From positions 1 to 35,892 of the forward strand of contig CANJWF010000001.1 in the NCBI GenBank assembly GCA_947478315.1: a stretch of DNA of 35,892 bases. Direction: 5' to 3'. Shown here piece after piece: positions 21,284 through 28,953 of the stretch (position 1 is its first letter; each line of letters begins with the position of its first letter). Made by a program: the position numbers and the translations under genes. The notes under the pieces were generated by a model. The model did not search any database, was not told where the DNA came from, and saw nothing but the letters and a program-made list of their open reading frames with translations. The stretch comes from Sphingobacteriaceae bacterium. GTDB lineage: Bacteria; Bacteroidota; Bacteroidia; Sphingobacteriales; Sphingobacteriaceae.

Positions 21284-24200
21284 TTAGTAATTGTCTCCGC
21301 AATGATAAGGTGAGACTTTTTCAATAGTTGATATCTGCGTTTGCGCTCCTTTAGCTTTAGCTTGAATCATTTTTTGAACTAAACGAGCTTTTTCTGCTTC
21401 AATCTCTTTCCTTGAGCGAATATCTTTTTCAGCATCAAAATAAGGAACCCCATCTACGTAGGTTTTTTCAACTTTAGCGTAAACAGATAAAGGATTGTTA
21501 TCCCACACTACAATATCGGCATCTTTACCCACTTTAATACTTCCCACTCTATTGTCGATATGTAGCATTTTAGCAGGGTTGAGTGTAATCAATTTTAAGG
21601 CATCTTGTTCGTTTAATTGACCATATTTAACCGTCTTCGCTGCTTCTTGATTTAATCGACGTGCCATTTCAGGATCATCGGAATTAATAGCTGTATTAAC
21701 ACCTACCTTCGTCATTAAGGTCGCATTGTAGGGTATGGCTTCAGCTACTTCCATTTTATATGCCCACCAATCGGCAAATGTAGAACCTGCAATATTTCGT
21801 TGTTTCATTTTATCGGGAATTTTATAGCCTTCTAAAACATGGGTAAAGGTATTGATATCAAATTTCATAGAATCGGCAAGATGCATCAACATATTAATTT
21901 CTGATTGCATATAAGAGTGGCAAGTAATATGTCTTTTTTTATCTAAGATTTCTACCAAGGCATCTAATTCTAAATCTTTTCTTGGTTTTTCTATAACAAG
22001 GGCTTTTTTATTTTTCTTATTCGGCGTTTTGTATGCTTCCCATGCTAATTTATATTCTTTTGCTCTTGTAAAAGCATCTACATAAACCTGCTCTACGCCC
22101 ATACGAGTTTGGGGGAAGCGAGAGGTATGGTTTTCTCCCCAATTAGACTGTTTTACGTTTTCACCTAAGGCAAATTTGATAAATGGAGGATTATCTCCGT
22201 ATTTTAAATCTTCGGGCGACTTTCCCCAACGTAATTTGATGAGTGATGTCTGCCCACCTATTGGATTTGCAGACCCATGTAGTAAATGAGCAACAGTTAC
22301 TCCTCCTGCTAACTGACGATAGATGTTAATATCTTCCGAATTAACCACAGCAGCAATACTCACTTCAGAAGTAACTGCTTGTGCTGCTTCGTTTACTCCT
22401 CCACTAATGGCAATATGTGAATGTTCATCAATAATGCCAGGTGTTATATGTTTTCCCTTTACATCCAACACTTTGGCTCCTTGAGGAACAGCAAGTCCCT
22501 TACCAATAGTTTTAATTTTTCCGTTTTCAATTAATAAGTCTGTTTCATAAAGTTTCCCATCTTTTTCATTAGTCCAAATGGTAGCATTTTTAAACAGAAT
22601 AGTTTCTTGCGTGGGTTCCTGCTCCCATCCATAGGCCACAAAAGGATAAATAACTTTTGCTAAAGTTTGCTTTTCTACATGGTCTGATTTTTTGGCTTCT
22701 TCTGAATATGCTGAAGCTAATGTAGCTTGCCATTTTCCATGGCTACCGTCGGGATAAATAACGTTTCCTTTTAAAATAACAGGATTGTAAGATGCTACAT
22801 AACCACTAAAGCGTATGTTACCTATTGGGTTTTTACCTAAGTCGAAATAGAAATTAACCAAATCTTCACTTCTATTAATATCACCTTTAACACTTGCAGT
22901 ATCTTCTTCACCTTCTATTTGCATTTGTGCACGCAAGTCGTATTTTGCTAATGTTCCTCCAATTTTGAGTGATAAAGTAAGCGTATCTCCCAATTGTAAC
23001 TGAACATTTGAGACTCCTTTTAATAGTGAATCGACACCCACAATTTGCAAATCATAATTGCCTCTAAAATCAAATTCGTCATGATCGTTAATAACGTAAC
23101 GGTTTCCTTGAATCCAATTTTCGTATAACACATTATCTTTTTTGAAAACATTAGTGGAGGTAATAATAAAATTAGCCAATTTTCCTTGAGCAATGGAACC
23201 TACCTCATCATCAACACCTAAAAACTGTGCTGGTATTTCCGTCAACGATTTTAATGCTTGTTTTTCTGTTAACCCTTTTTCTATCGCTAGTCTAACATTT
23301 CCCAAAAAGTCAGTTTTGTTTTCTAAATCAGCAGTCGTAAAAGCAAAAGGAATAGCTGCTTGCTCGACCAACGCAGGATTAGAGGGAGCTAACTCCCATT
23401 CTTTCATTCGTGCTAAACTAACATTTTTAGCATCTGACAAACTCTCAATTTGATAAGGCTTTGGAAAATTAACGGGAAGAATCAACACTGCCTTTGTTGC
23501 TTGCACTTGTTGAATACGTTTGTATTCATCTCCAACTGTTTTAAAAATATATTGCTGTCCGAATTCATCTCCAATTTTATCGGCTCTAAATATGTTCAAT
23601 ACATCATCTACCTCAAATATTTGAGGTAAATTCTGCTGCTCGTTGAAAGTTGCCAACGAAATATTGTAAGCAGTATTTTTTTGATTTCTATACCATTCCG
23701 CATCGTAATAAGTTTGACGTAAAAGAGCAATAGCCCCCATTAAAGAAGAGGGGTAATCATTTTTTGAACTACCCTTCTCAAACGATAAATTTCGGGCGGA
23801 TTTTTCTTTCAAAATTAATTTATCCTCTTTGGTGCTATTCAAACTTACTACAGCAGAGGTTCCTCTCACAATGCCATCCCTAACAATGATATTGACCACT
23901 CCAAAACCCAATTTCCTAAATTCTTCAGCTTTTTTACTATCAGGACTAAATAAGGTATAAGCACTCACCTCTGGTCGAATAGCTTCATTCCAGTCATATA
24001 GACCTTTCTTAGTGGAAAGATATACCGACTTGATATCTCGATTTGATTTAGGAACAGCACCACATACACCATAACTAGTAAATGGGTCTACAAAAGAGGG
24101 ATAAACATACTTACCCTTTAAATCGAAAACTGTATAGCCTTCAGGTGTTGGCATTGCTTGCCCAACTGCTTCAATTCGTTCCCCATTTACCAATAAAACA

Positions 24201-24361
24201 CCATTCGTGATAATCTGTTCAGCATTAACAATAATAGTGGCATTGATGAATGCAAAGCGCCTAGGACGTTTGTCAACTGACCCATTAACAGGAAAAGTTT
24301 CTTGTGCTTGCACAGCCAAATAAGTCGCACAGGACAATAGTATAAAAAGAATTTTTCTCAT
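21284..24361 (-). CDS. Periplasmic protein with two amidohydrolase domains, C-terminal one active
   Basis: Secreted protein of 1025 residues with signal peptide MRKILFILLSCATYLAVQAQ. The first amidohydrolase-like domain (about 30-420) has VYPSFVDPFTSYG where HxH is expected and so lacks the metal site. A beta-rich linker (about 430-570) follows. The second domain (590-1010) carries PGIIDEHSHIAISGG (HSH 647-649), CHSYMQSE, FTHVLEGYK and INSDDPE, the expected zinc ligands and catalytic Asp. It closes with LITLNPAKMLHIDNRVGSIK and GKDADIVVWDNNPLS. Substrate is unknown; relatives include imidazolonepropionase and prolidase-like enzymes. The ATG at 24361 is favoured because an upstream in-frame start lies within the -7 box at 24419-24426. 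Confidence 0.88.
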   Translation of the reverse strand: MRKILFILLSCATYLAVQAQETFPVNGSVDKRPRRFAFINATIIVNAEQIITNGVLLVNGERIEAVGQAMPTPEGYTVFDLKGKYVYPSFVDPFTSYGVCGAVPKSNRDIKSVYLSTKKGLYDWNEAIRPEVSAYTLFSPDSKKAEEFRKLGFGVVNIIVRDGIVRGTSAVVSLNSTKEDKLILKEKSARNLSFEKGSSKNDYPSSLMGAIALLRQTYYDAEWYRNQKNTAYNISLATFNEQQNLPQIFEVDDVLNIFRADKIGDEFGQQYIFKTVGDEYKRIQQVQATKAVLILPVNFPKPYQIESLSDAKNVSLARMKEWELAPSNPALVEQAAIPFAFTTADLENKTDFLGNVRLAIEKGLTEKQALKSLTEIPAQFLGVDDEVGSIAQGKLANFIITSTNVFKKDNVLYENWIQGNRYVINDHDEFDFRGNYDLQIVGVDSLLKGVSNVQLQLGDTLTLSLKIGGTLAKYDLRAQMQIEGEEDTASVKGDINRSEDLVNFYFDLGKNPIGNIRFSGYVASYNPVILKGNVIYPDGSHGKWQATLASAYSEEAKKSDHVEKQTLAKVIYPFVAYGWEQEPTQETILFKNATIWTNEKDGKLYETDLLIENGKIKTIGKGLAVPQGAKVLDVKGKHITPGIIDEHSHIAISGGVNEAAQAVTSEVSIAAVVNSEDINIYRQLAGGVTVAHLLHGSANPIGGQTSLIKLRWGKSPEDLKYGDNPPFIKFALGENVKQSNWGENHTSRFPQTRMGVEQVYVDAFTRAKEYKLAWEAYKTPNKKNKKALVIEKPRKDLELDALVEILDKKRHITCHSYMQSEINMLMHLADSMKFDINTFTHVLEGYKIPDKMKQRNIAGSTFADWWAYKMEVAEAIPYNATLMTKVGVNTAINSDDPEMARRLNQEAAKTVKYGQLNEQDALKLITLNPAKMLHIDNRVGSIKVGKDADIVVWDNNPLSVYAKVEKTYVDGVPYFDAEKDIRSRKEIEAEKARLVQKMIQAKAKGAQTQISTIEKVSPYHCGDNY

Positions 24362-24418
24362 AAAATATATTTTGGATACGTAACCTAAAGAATATAAAAC
24401 TGCGTTTTTTTTGTGGCG

Positions 24419-24426
24419 CAAAATTA
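24419..24426 (-). promoter_or_regulatory. Candidate -7 box TAATTTTG of the amidohydrolase operon
   Basis: Exact TAnnTTTG on the minus strand, 57 bp before the ATG at 24361. It lies between lpxH and the amidohydrolases, so the latter need not depend on the lpxH promoter. Confidence 0.5.
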
Positions 24427-24497
24427 CTGATTTATTTATAGATAGAGAAAAGAGGAGAAAGTTTTAACGCAATAGAAAATCGAGATTATATCCCCTT

Positions 24498-25259
24498 CTA
24501 ATCATTAAAATAGTTAAGAGTTAAAGTAACACCGTCAAAAACGGCATAAGAAAAATAATTAATCCACTCCCCAAGATTAACGTACTTACTTTGGTTTATA
24601 GATATCTCAAGTGGTAAATGACGATGCCCAAAAACTAAATAATCGAAGTATTCCTTTTGTAGTAATTTCTGAGAATATACATAAAGCCATTCCTGCTCAT
24701 TGGTCACAAATTGCTCTTTTTCATTATTGGCAATTCGACTATTTTTAGACCATTTCTTAGCAATACCGATACCTATATTGGGGTGCAAACGTGCAAATAA
24801 CCATTGACAAAAACGACTTCTAAATATTTTTTTAAGAACTTTATATTTCGTATCCCCAGGACCTAAACCATCTCCATGATGAAGAAAAAAACGTTTACCA
24901 TTGCGTTCAATGACTAATTCATCATCTATAATTTGAACACCTAACTCTTTTTTAAAATAGTCAAACATCCACATATCGTGATTACCTTTAAAAAAAGTAA
25001 TTTGAACTCCACTATCACTTAATAATGCTAATTTACCTAAGAAACGAACAAACCCCTTAGGTACGACCGTATCATATTCAAACCAAAAATCAAAAACGTC
25101 GCCCATTAAATATAATTCAGCAGCATCTTCTTCGACTTTGTCGAGCCAACGAAGTATTTTATGCTCCCGTTCCCTACTTGTTCGATAAGAGGGTACACCC
25201 AAATGAAAATCGGAAGCAAAATAAATTTTATTGCGTTCTTTGGAATGTACAATAGACAT
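24498..25259 (-). CDS. lpxH: UDP-2,3-diacylglucosamine diphosphatase
   Basis: Calcineurin-like phosphoesterase of 253 residues that cleaves UDP-2,3-diacylglucosamine to lipid X in lipid A synthesis, acting at the inner face of the cytoplasmic membrane. All metal-binding blocks are present: SDFHLG (Asp17, His19), GDVFDFW (Asp54), GNHD (93-96 region, His95 neighbourhood), HHGDG (127-131) and FGHRH (210-214). Length is normal for the Bacteroidota LpxH-type protein. A perfect consensus promoter precedes it. The divergent neighbour lnt is also an envelope-lipid gene, which supports the assignment by context. Confidence 0.92.
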   Translation of the reverse strand: MSIVHSKERNKIYFASDFHLGVPSYRTSREREHKILRWLDKVEEDAAELYLMGDVFDFWFEYDTVVPKGFVRFLGKLALLSDSGVQITFFKGNHDMWMFDYFKKELGVQIIDDELVIERNGKRFFLHHGDGLGPGDTKYKVLKKIFRSRFCQWLFARLHPNIGIGIAKKWSKNSRIANNEKEQFVTNEQEWLYVYSQKLLQKEYFDYLVFGHRHLPLEISINQSKYVNLGEWINYFSYAVFDGVTLTLNYFND

Positions 25260-25323
25260 AAATTCTATGATTAAGATTTTTATTTATCAACAAAATTCGC
25301 AACTCAACCACTTGTGATAACGG

Positions 25324-25355
25324 CAAAGATACAACGTCAATTACCAAGTCACAAA
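25324..25355 (-). promoter_or_regulatory. Consensus Bacteroidota promoter of lpxH
   Basis: On the minus strand: TTTG (25355-25352), 20 bp spacer, TATCTTTG (25331-25324). Both boxes and the spacing match the TTTG-N19/21-TAnnTTTG consensus exactly. The start codon lies 65 bp downstream. Confidence 0.8.
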
Positions 25356-25410
25356 AAAGTGGGTGATGCGTTACTTACGTTGTCAACAAGCTATTTTCAC
25401 TAGGTTTAGT

Positions 25411-25418
25411 TAGTTTTG
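25411..25418 (+). promoter_or_regulatory. Candidate -7 box TAGTTTTG for lnt
   Basis: Exact TAnnTTTG on the plus strand but no TTTG at 19-21 bp upstream. The distance to the lnt ATG (about 425 bp) is long, so a closer promoter inside the repeat array remains possible. Confidence 0.35.
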
Positions 25419-25499
25419 CGGTTTATTGATTACACCGCTGTAAATATTTAAAATCAACAAGCAAAACCTCTCCACAATAGGGAAATAAAAACAGACCAT

Positions 25500-25849
25500 C
25501 ACATCCGAACAATGTAAAAAGAAAGTATTTTTAGATGAAATGCTCATGAGTGAGTTTTCACCAACCAATAATGATACCGAAGATTCATGAAGTCCCTTAT
25601 GGAAAAGGAAACACAACTGAATACATCGAAGATGCATGAGTGCCATTGAAAGATAAACACAAACGAATAATTTTGTTCTAATGAAACCGACATGCACAGC
25701 CTACACAAAAGGGCATAAAAACGTTCATGACCATTAAAAAACAAACTATTTTTATATGAAATGCCCATGAGTGGGTGCTCACCAACCGATGATGAATACG
25801 TTTGGGCATTCCATTAGTCCATTGAAAAACAAATTATATTCTAATGAAA
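25500..25849 (+). repeat. Tandem array of ATGAAA-type dispersed repeats running into lnt
   Basis: ATGAAA occurs at 25535, 25681, 25756 and 25844, delimiting units of 146, 75 and 88 bp; a further partial unit precedes 25535. The 25535 and 25756 units both begin ATGAAATGC(T/C)CATGAGTG and contain CACCAACC. The 88-bp unit has a perfect outer stem AATGCCCA/TGGGCATT (25759-25766 with 25803-25810) around GAG..CTC. It ends CCATTGAAAAACAAATT plus ATATTCTAATGAAA, where ATG is the lnt start. Equivalent ends occur in the GH2 copy. Confidence 0.85.
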
Positions 25850-27487
25850 AAATATTTATATCTATCGATTACCAGTGGAATATTGCTGTGGTTAGGATGG
25901 CCCCCTACACGTTTTACTACACCACTACTATTTATCGGATTTGTACCATTACTATCGGTAACAGAGCAATTAGCCCCTACTCAAAATACTAATAAAAAAA
26001 ATGGCATATATATATTCACATTCATTGGATTAAGTTTTTTACTGTGGAATATTGGAAGCATTTATTGGGTTTACTACGCCATACGAGTAGGCACTGGTAA
26101 TATTGGAGGTTTATTCGTTTCACTAATACCTTGGGGGCTGGGCACCCTACTCATGACTGTAAGTTTTTGGGGCTATTTTCAACTTAAAAAAAACTTAAAC
26201 AAATGGCTAGCGTACATAGGACTGTTATGTTTATGGACAAGCTACGAATACCTACATCAAACTTGGGACTTAGCTTTCCCCTGGATGACTCTAGGGAATG
26301 GATTAGCGGAATGGCCTCAATTAATACAATGGTATAGCTATACGGGAGTGTATGGAGGCACTATATGGATTTTGATTTGTAACATTTTATTATTTGAATG
26401 CTATACTAATATCCGAAAACATAACGTCAAACAACATAAATTTATAATCATTAGCAGCATACTATGTTTCCTCATACCCATATCCATATCGTTAACGATG
26501 TACTATAGTTATGAGGAAACGGAAAATCCTTGCCATGTGGTAGTCATTCAGCCTAATATAGACCCCTATCAAAAATACAATGGGTTAAGTATATCAGAAC
26601 AAGAGAAACGTCTAATAAAACTCAGCGATTCATTAGGTATATCCAACACCGAATTTTTTATTTGGCCAGAAACAGCCATTGCTGAATATGTCGATGAAGA
26701 AAATATTCGTCAATACCCCATCTATCAACAGTTAAAACAATTTATATCTCACTATAAAAATGGGAATATACTCAGTGGAATAGAAAGCTATAAAACTTAC
26801 GGTTTTGCAAAAACCCCTAGCGCAGATTTTATAGCTCAACATAACAGATATATAGACAATTTTAACGCCGCAACTTTAATTGACAACTCTGATAAAATTC
26901 AATTTTATCACAAATCAATTTTAGTACCAGGAGTCGAAAAATTTCCTTTTAAAAACAGTTTAACTCTATTTAAGCCCCTATTTGCAAAATTAGGTGGAGC
27001 TACGGGAAGCTATGGAAGCCAACTAGAACCTTCCGTTTTTTACAGCCAAAGTGGCATCGGAGTGGCGCCTATTATTTGTTACGAATCTATTTGGGGTAAC
27101 TATGTAGCTCAGTACATGCAAAAAGAGGCACAGTTCATTGCTATTATTACCAATGATGCTTGGTGGGGAAATACATCAGGAAAAGACCAGCACTTGGCAT
27201 ACGCACGTCTAAGAGCTATAGAAACACGAAGATGGGTTGCCCGTTCAGCAAATACTGGCATATCCGCATTCATTAATCAACGTGGCGATGTTGTTCAAAA
27301 AACCAACTGGTGGAAAATAGAAGGGTTACGTCAAACTATTAATTTAAATACCGAAAAAACTTTTTACGTTCAACATGGCGACTGGTTAATCATGCCACTC
27401 ATCTGCACAGAAATATGTTTAATAATCTGCTCATTTGCAATAGGTATTAAACGCAAGAAATTATCTTGCGTTATATCGAAAAAATAA
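25844..27487 (+). CDS. lnt: Apolipoprotein N-acyltransferase
   Basis: Integral inner-membrane enzyme of 547 residues that adds the third acyl chain to the N-terminal cysteine of lipoproteins. About six to seven membrane helices occupy residues 5-220, a last helix lies near 520-535, and the periplasmic nitrilase domain (230-515) has the triad Glu276 (WPETA), Lys357 (HKSILVPG) and Cys412 (PIICYES). PGVEKFPF and TNDAWWGNTSGKDQH are also standard. The ATG is the last element of the repeat array. The final codons contain a 7-bp hairpin, and the next promoter begins immediately after the stop. Its substrates include lipoproteins such as the two cytochromes in this window. Confidence 0.95.
   Translation: MKKYLYLSITSGILLWLGWPPTRFTTPLLFIGFVPLLSVTEQLAPTQNTNKKNGIYIFTFIGLSFLLWNIGSIYWVYYAIRVGTGNIGGLFVSLIPWGLGTLLMTVSFWGYFQLKKNLNKWLAYIGLLCLWTSYEYLHQTWDLAFPWMTLGNGLAEWPQLIQWYSYTGVYGGTIWILICNILLFECYTNIRKHNVKQHKFIIISSILCFLIPISISLTMYYSYEETENPCHVVVIQPNIDPYQKYNGLSISEQEKRLIKLSDSLGISNTEFFIWPETAIAEYVDEENIRQYPIYQQLKQFISHYKNGNILSGIESYKTYGFAKTPSADFIAQHNRYIDNFNAATLIDNSDKIQFYHKSILVPGVEKFPFKNSLTLFKPLFAKLGGATGSYGSQLEPSVFYSQSGIGVAPIICYESIWGNYVAQYMQKEAQFIAIITNDAWWGNTSGKDQHLAYARLRAIETRRWVARSANTGISAFINQRGDVVQKTNWWKIEGLRQTINLNTEKTFYVQHGDWLIMPLICTEICLIICSFAIGIKRKKLSCVISKK
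27451..27471 (+). terminator. Hairpin in the last codons of lnt
   Basis: ACGCAAG-AAATTAT-CTTGCGT, perfect 7-bp stem, followed by TATATCG. It may end lnt transcription ahead of the riboswitch promoter, or be fortuitous. The right arm overlaps the -33 box of the next promoter. Confidence 0.4.
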
Positions 27488-27495
27488 TACTTTTG
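27465..27495 (+). promoter_or_regulatory. Promoter of the riboswitch-nrdBA transcript
   Basis: CTTG (27465-27468), 19 bp, TACTTTTG (27488-27495): three of four -33 bases and an exact -7 box with correct spacing. The -7 box starts at the base after the lnt stop codon. Transcription would begin at about 27502, just before the cobalamin aptamer. Confidence 0.6.
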
Positions 27496-27504
27496 TCGTA
27501 CAAC

Positions 27505-27691
27505 GTGGTTGTGTATATATTTTTATACAGAGTATAACACATTAAAAGGGAATTCGGTGTAAATCCGAAGCTATCCCCGTAGCTGTAAGTTCATTATCTA
27601 TTTAGCATCCCTCGCCACTGTCCATATCATAGGACGGGAAGGCCGTTAAATAAAGAACAAGCCAGAAGACCTGCCAGTAACTAACACCAAT
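27505..27691 (+). ncRNA. Cobalamin (adenosylcobalamin) riboswitch controlling nrdBA
   Basis: The conserved aptamer core is present in order: AAAAGGGAA and CGGTGTAAATCCG (27545-27566), GCTATCCCCGTAGCTGTAAG (27570-27589), GCCACTG with a hairpin closing GGACGGGAAGGCCG (27614-27645), and the B12 box AGCCAGAAGACCTGCC (27660-27675). The flanks can pair to close P1 (GTGGTTGTG near 27525 with AACACCA near 27685). It lies in the 440-bp leader of nrdB. Riboswitches of this class lower expression when cobalamin is present, so the downstream class I RNR would be made mainly under B12 shortage. Confidence 0.92.
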
Positions 27692-27819
27692 TTCATTTAG
27701 CTTTCGGAGGAAAAGTATGTGAAATGTTCATTATCTATAAGCCTAAATTATATGTAAAGTTCTTCGTATAAATCTATCATAAGATTTTACGAGGACCTCG
27801 AACGCAAAAAATGAATTTT

Positions 27820-27847
27820 GACAAATCCATTATGATAAGATTTTGTC
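27820..27847 (+). promoter_or_regulatory. Candidate expression-platform hairpin of the riboswitch
   Basis: GACAAATC (27820-27827) pairs with GATTTTGTC (27839-27847) with one bulged base. A similar, shorter stem, AAATCT-ATCATA-AGATTT, occurs about 55 bp upstream (27770-27787). Neither is followed by a strong T tract, so the mode of control (termination or start-site masking) stays open. The rest of 27692-27929 shows nothing else. Confidence 0.3.
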
Positions 27848-27929
27848 TAAAACATTCATAATCTGCCATTATTTCGGCATCACATAGACCACAAAATACT
27901 TATTAAAAATTCTATTTAAAACCAGTCAC

Positions 27930-28904
27930 ATGGCATCCTCTATTTTAACTCCACGATTAGCTTTTAAACCTTTTAAATACCAATGGGCCTATGAATATTG
28001 GTTTAAACAACAAAATGCACATTGGTTACATACCGAAATCAACATGCAAAAAGATCTTAAAGATTGGTTAGAGGAATTATCAAATGCCGAAAAAAATGTA
28101 ATCGGAAACATACTAAAAGGATTTGCCCAAACAGAAACACATGTAGAAGATTATTGGACGCAATACGTTACACATTGGTTTCCTATACCCGAAATTAAAA
28201 TGATGGCTACCGCTTTCGGCAACATGGAAACCATTCACGCAACGGCTTATTCCTATCTTAATGACACGTTAGGCTTAGATGATTTTCAGGCTTTTATGAG
28301 TGATACAGCCACCATGAATAAATTAGATGTACTTATCAACGTCAATAATAATGATTCGTCTATCGAACATATCGGACGCTCCATCGCATTATTTTCAGCA
28401 TGTGCAGAAGGCATACAATTGTTCAGTTCATTCGCGGTATTGCTTTCATTTAGGAAAAAAAATTTACTAACAGGAATAGGTCAACAAATGATATTCTCCA
28501 TTAGAGACGAAAGTTTACATAGCGAAGCAGGATGTAAGTTATTTCGAACACTTATCGAAGAAAATTCTGGCATTTTTACGGAATCATTCAAAAAAAGCAT
28601 TTACGAAGGCGTCGACTTAGCACTTCAACTAGAATTCAATTATATCGATAAAATATTTGAATTAGGCGATTTAGAAAGTATCACAAAATCACAACTCAAA
28701 ACATTTATGCATGATCGAGCAAATCGCAAACTACAAGAATTACTATTGTCGCCCGCATATACTGTAGATAATGCCCTCATACAAGAAATGGAATGGTTTT
28801 ATCTAATGGTTTCAGGAGAACAACAAACCGATTTTTTCGCCAATCGAGAAACAGGATATGCTAAACCTAATGACGATTGGAATAATATAGAAGACCTATT
28901 TTGA
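27930..28904 (+). CDS. nrdB: Class I ribonucleotide reductase, small (beta) subunit
   Basis: Cytoplasmic metallo-cofactor subunit of 324 residues that generates the radical for NrdA. Ferritin-like ligand motifs are visible: ETIHATAY (Glu100, His103 and radical Tyr107), CAEGIQLFSSFA (Glu160) and RDESLHSEAG (Glu194, His197). The position equivalent to the E. coli Asp84 ligand appears to be Glu69 (FAQTETHVEDYW). The C-terminal peptide DWNNIEDLF is the docking tail for NrdA. Tyr107 is present, so this is a tyrosyl-radical type enzyme. It is first in the riboswitch-controlled operon and lies 49 bp before nrdA; beta-before-alpha order is less usual than nrdAB. Confidence 0.93.
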   Translation: MASSILTPRLAFKPFKYQWAYEYWFKQQNAHWLHTEINMQKDLKDWLEELSNAEKNVIGNILKGFAQTETHVEDYWTQYVTHWFPIPEIKMMATAFGNMETIHATAYSYLNDTLGLDDFQAFMSDTATMNKLDVLINVNNNDSSIEHIGRSIALFSACAEGIQLFSSFAVLLSFRKKNLLTGIGQQMIFSIRDESLHSEAGCKLFRTLIEENSGIFTESFKKSIYEGVDLALQLEFNYIDKIFELGDLESITKSQLKTFMHDRANRKLQELLLSPAYTVDNALIQEMEWFYLMVSGEQQTDFFANRETGYAKPNDDWNNIEDLF

Positions 28905-28953
28905 AAACACGGAAAATTTCAATCACCTACATCATTTCACAAACTACATAAAA

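Larger units (their letters stand above)
25260..25843. promoter_or_regulatory. lpxH-lnt divergent intergenic region (584 bp)
   Basis: No gene is supported here. The lpxH side (25260-25360) carries its promoter. The lnt side has an exact -7 box at 25411-25418 followed by a tandem array of dispersed repeats from about 25500 to the lnt start. If lnt is transcribed from that box its leader is about 420 nt and consists mostly of repeat RNA. Short open frames on either strand here are by-products of the repeats. Confidence 0.55.

Noticed and set aside
24362..24421. Longer N terminus for the large amidohydrolase
   Set aside because: It would add 20 residues before a perfect signal peptide and start within the promoter -7 box.
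25410..25768. Open frames of 74-95 codons on the minus strand of the lpxH-lnt gap, and similar ones opposite 578-790 and 12349-12783
   Set aside because: They share peptides such as VSLEQN and FNG only because they lie on copies of the same repeat. They have no family features and lie antisense to repeats or to the GH2 gene.
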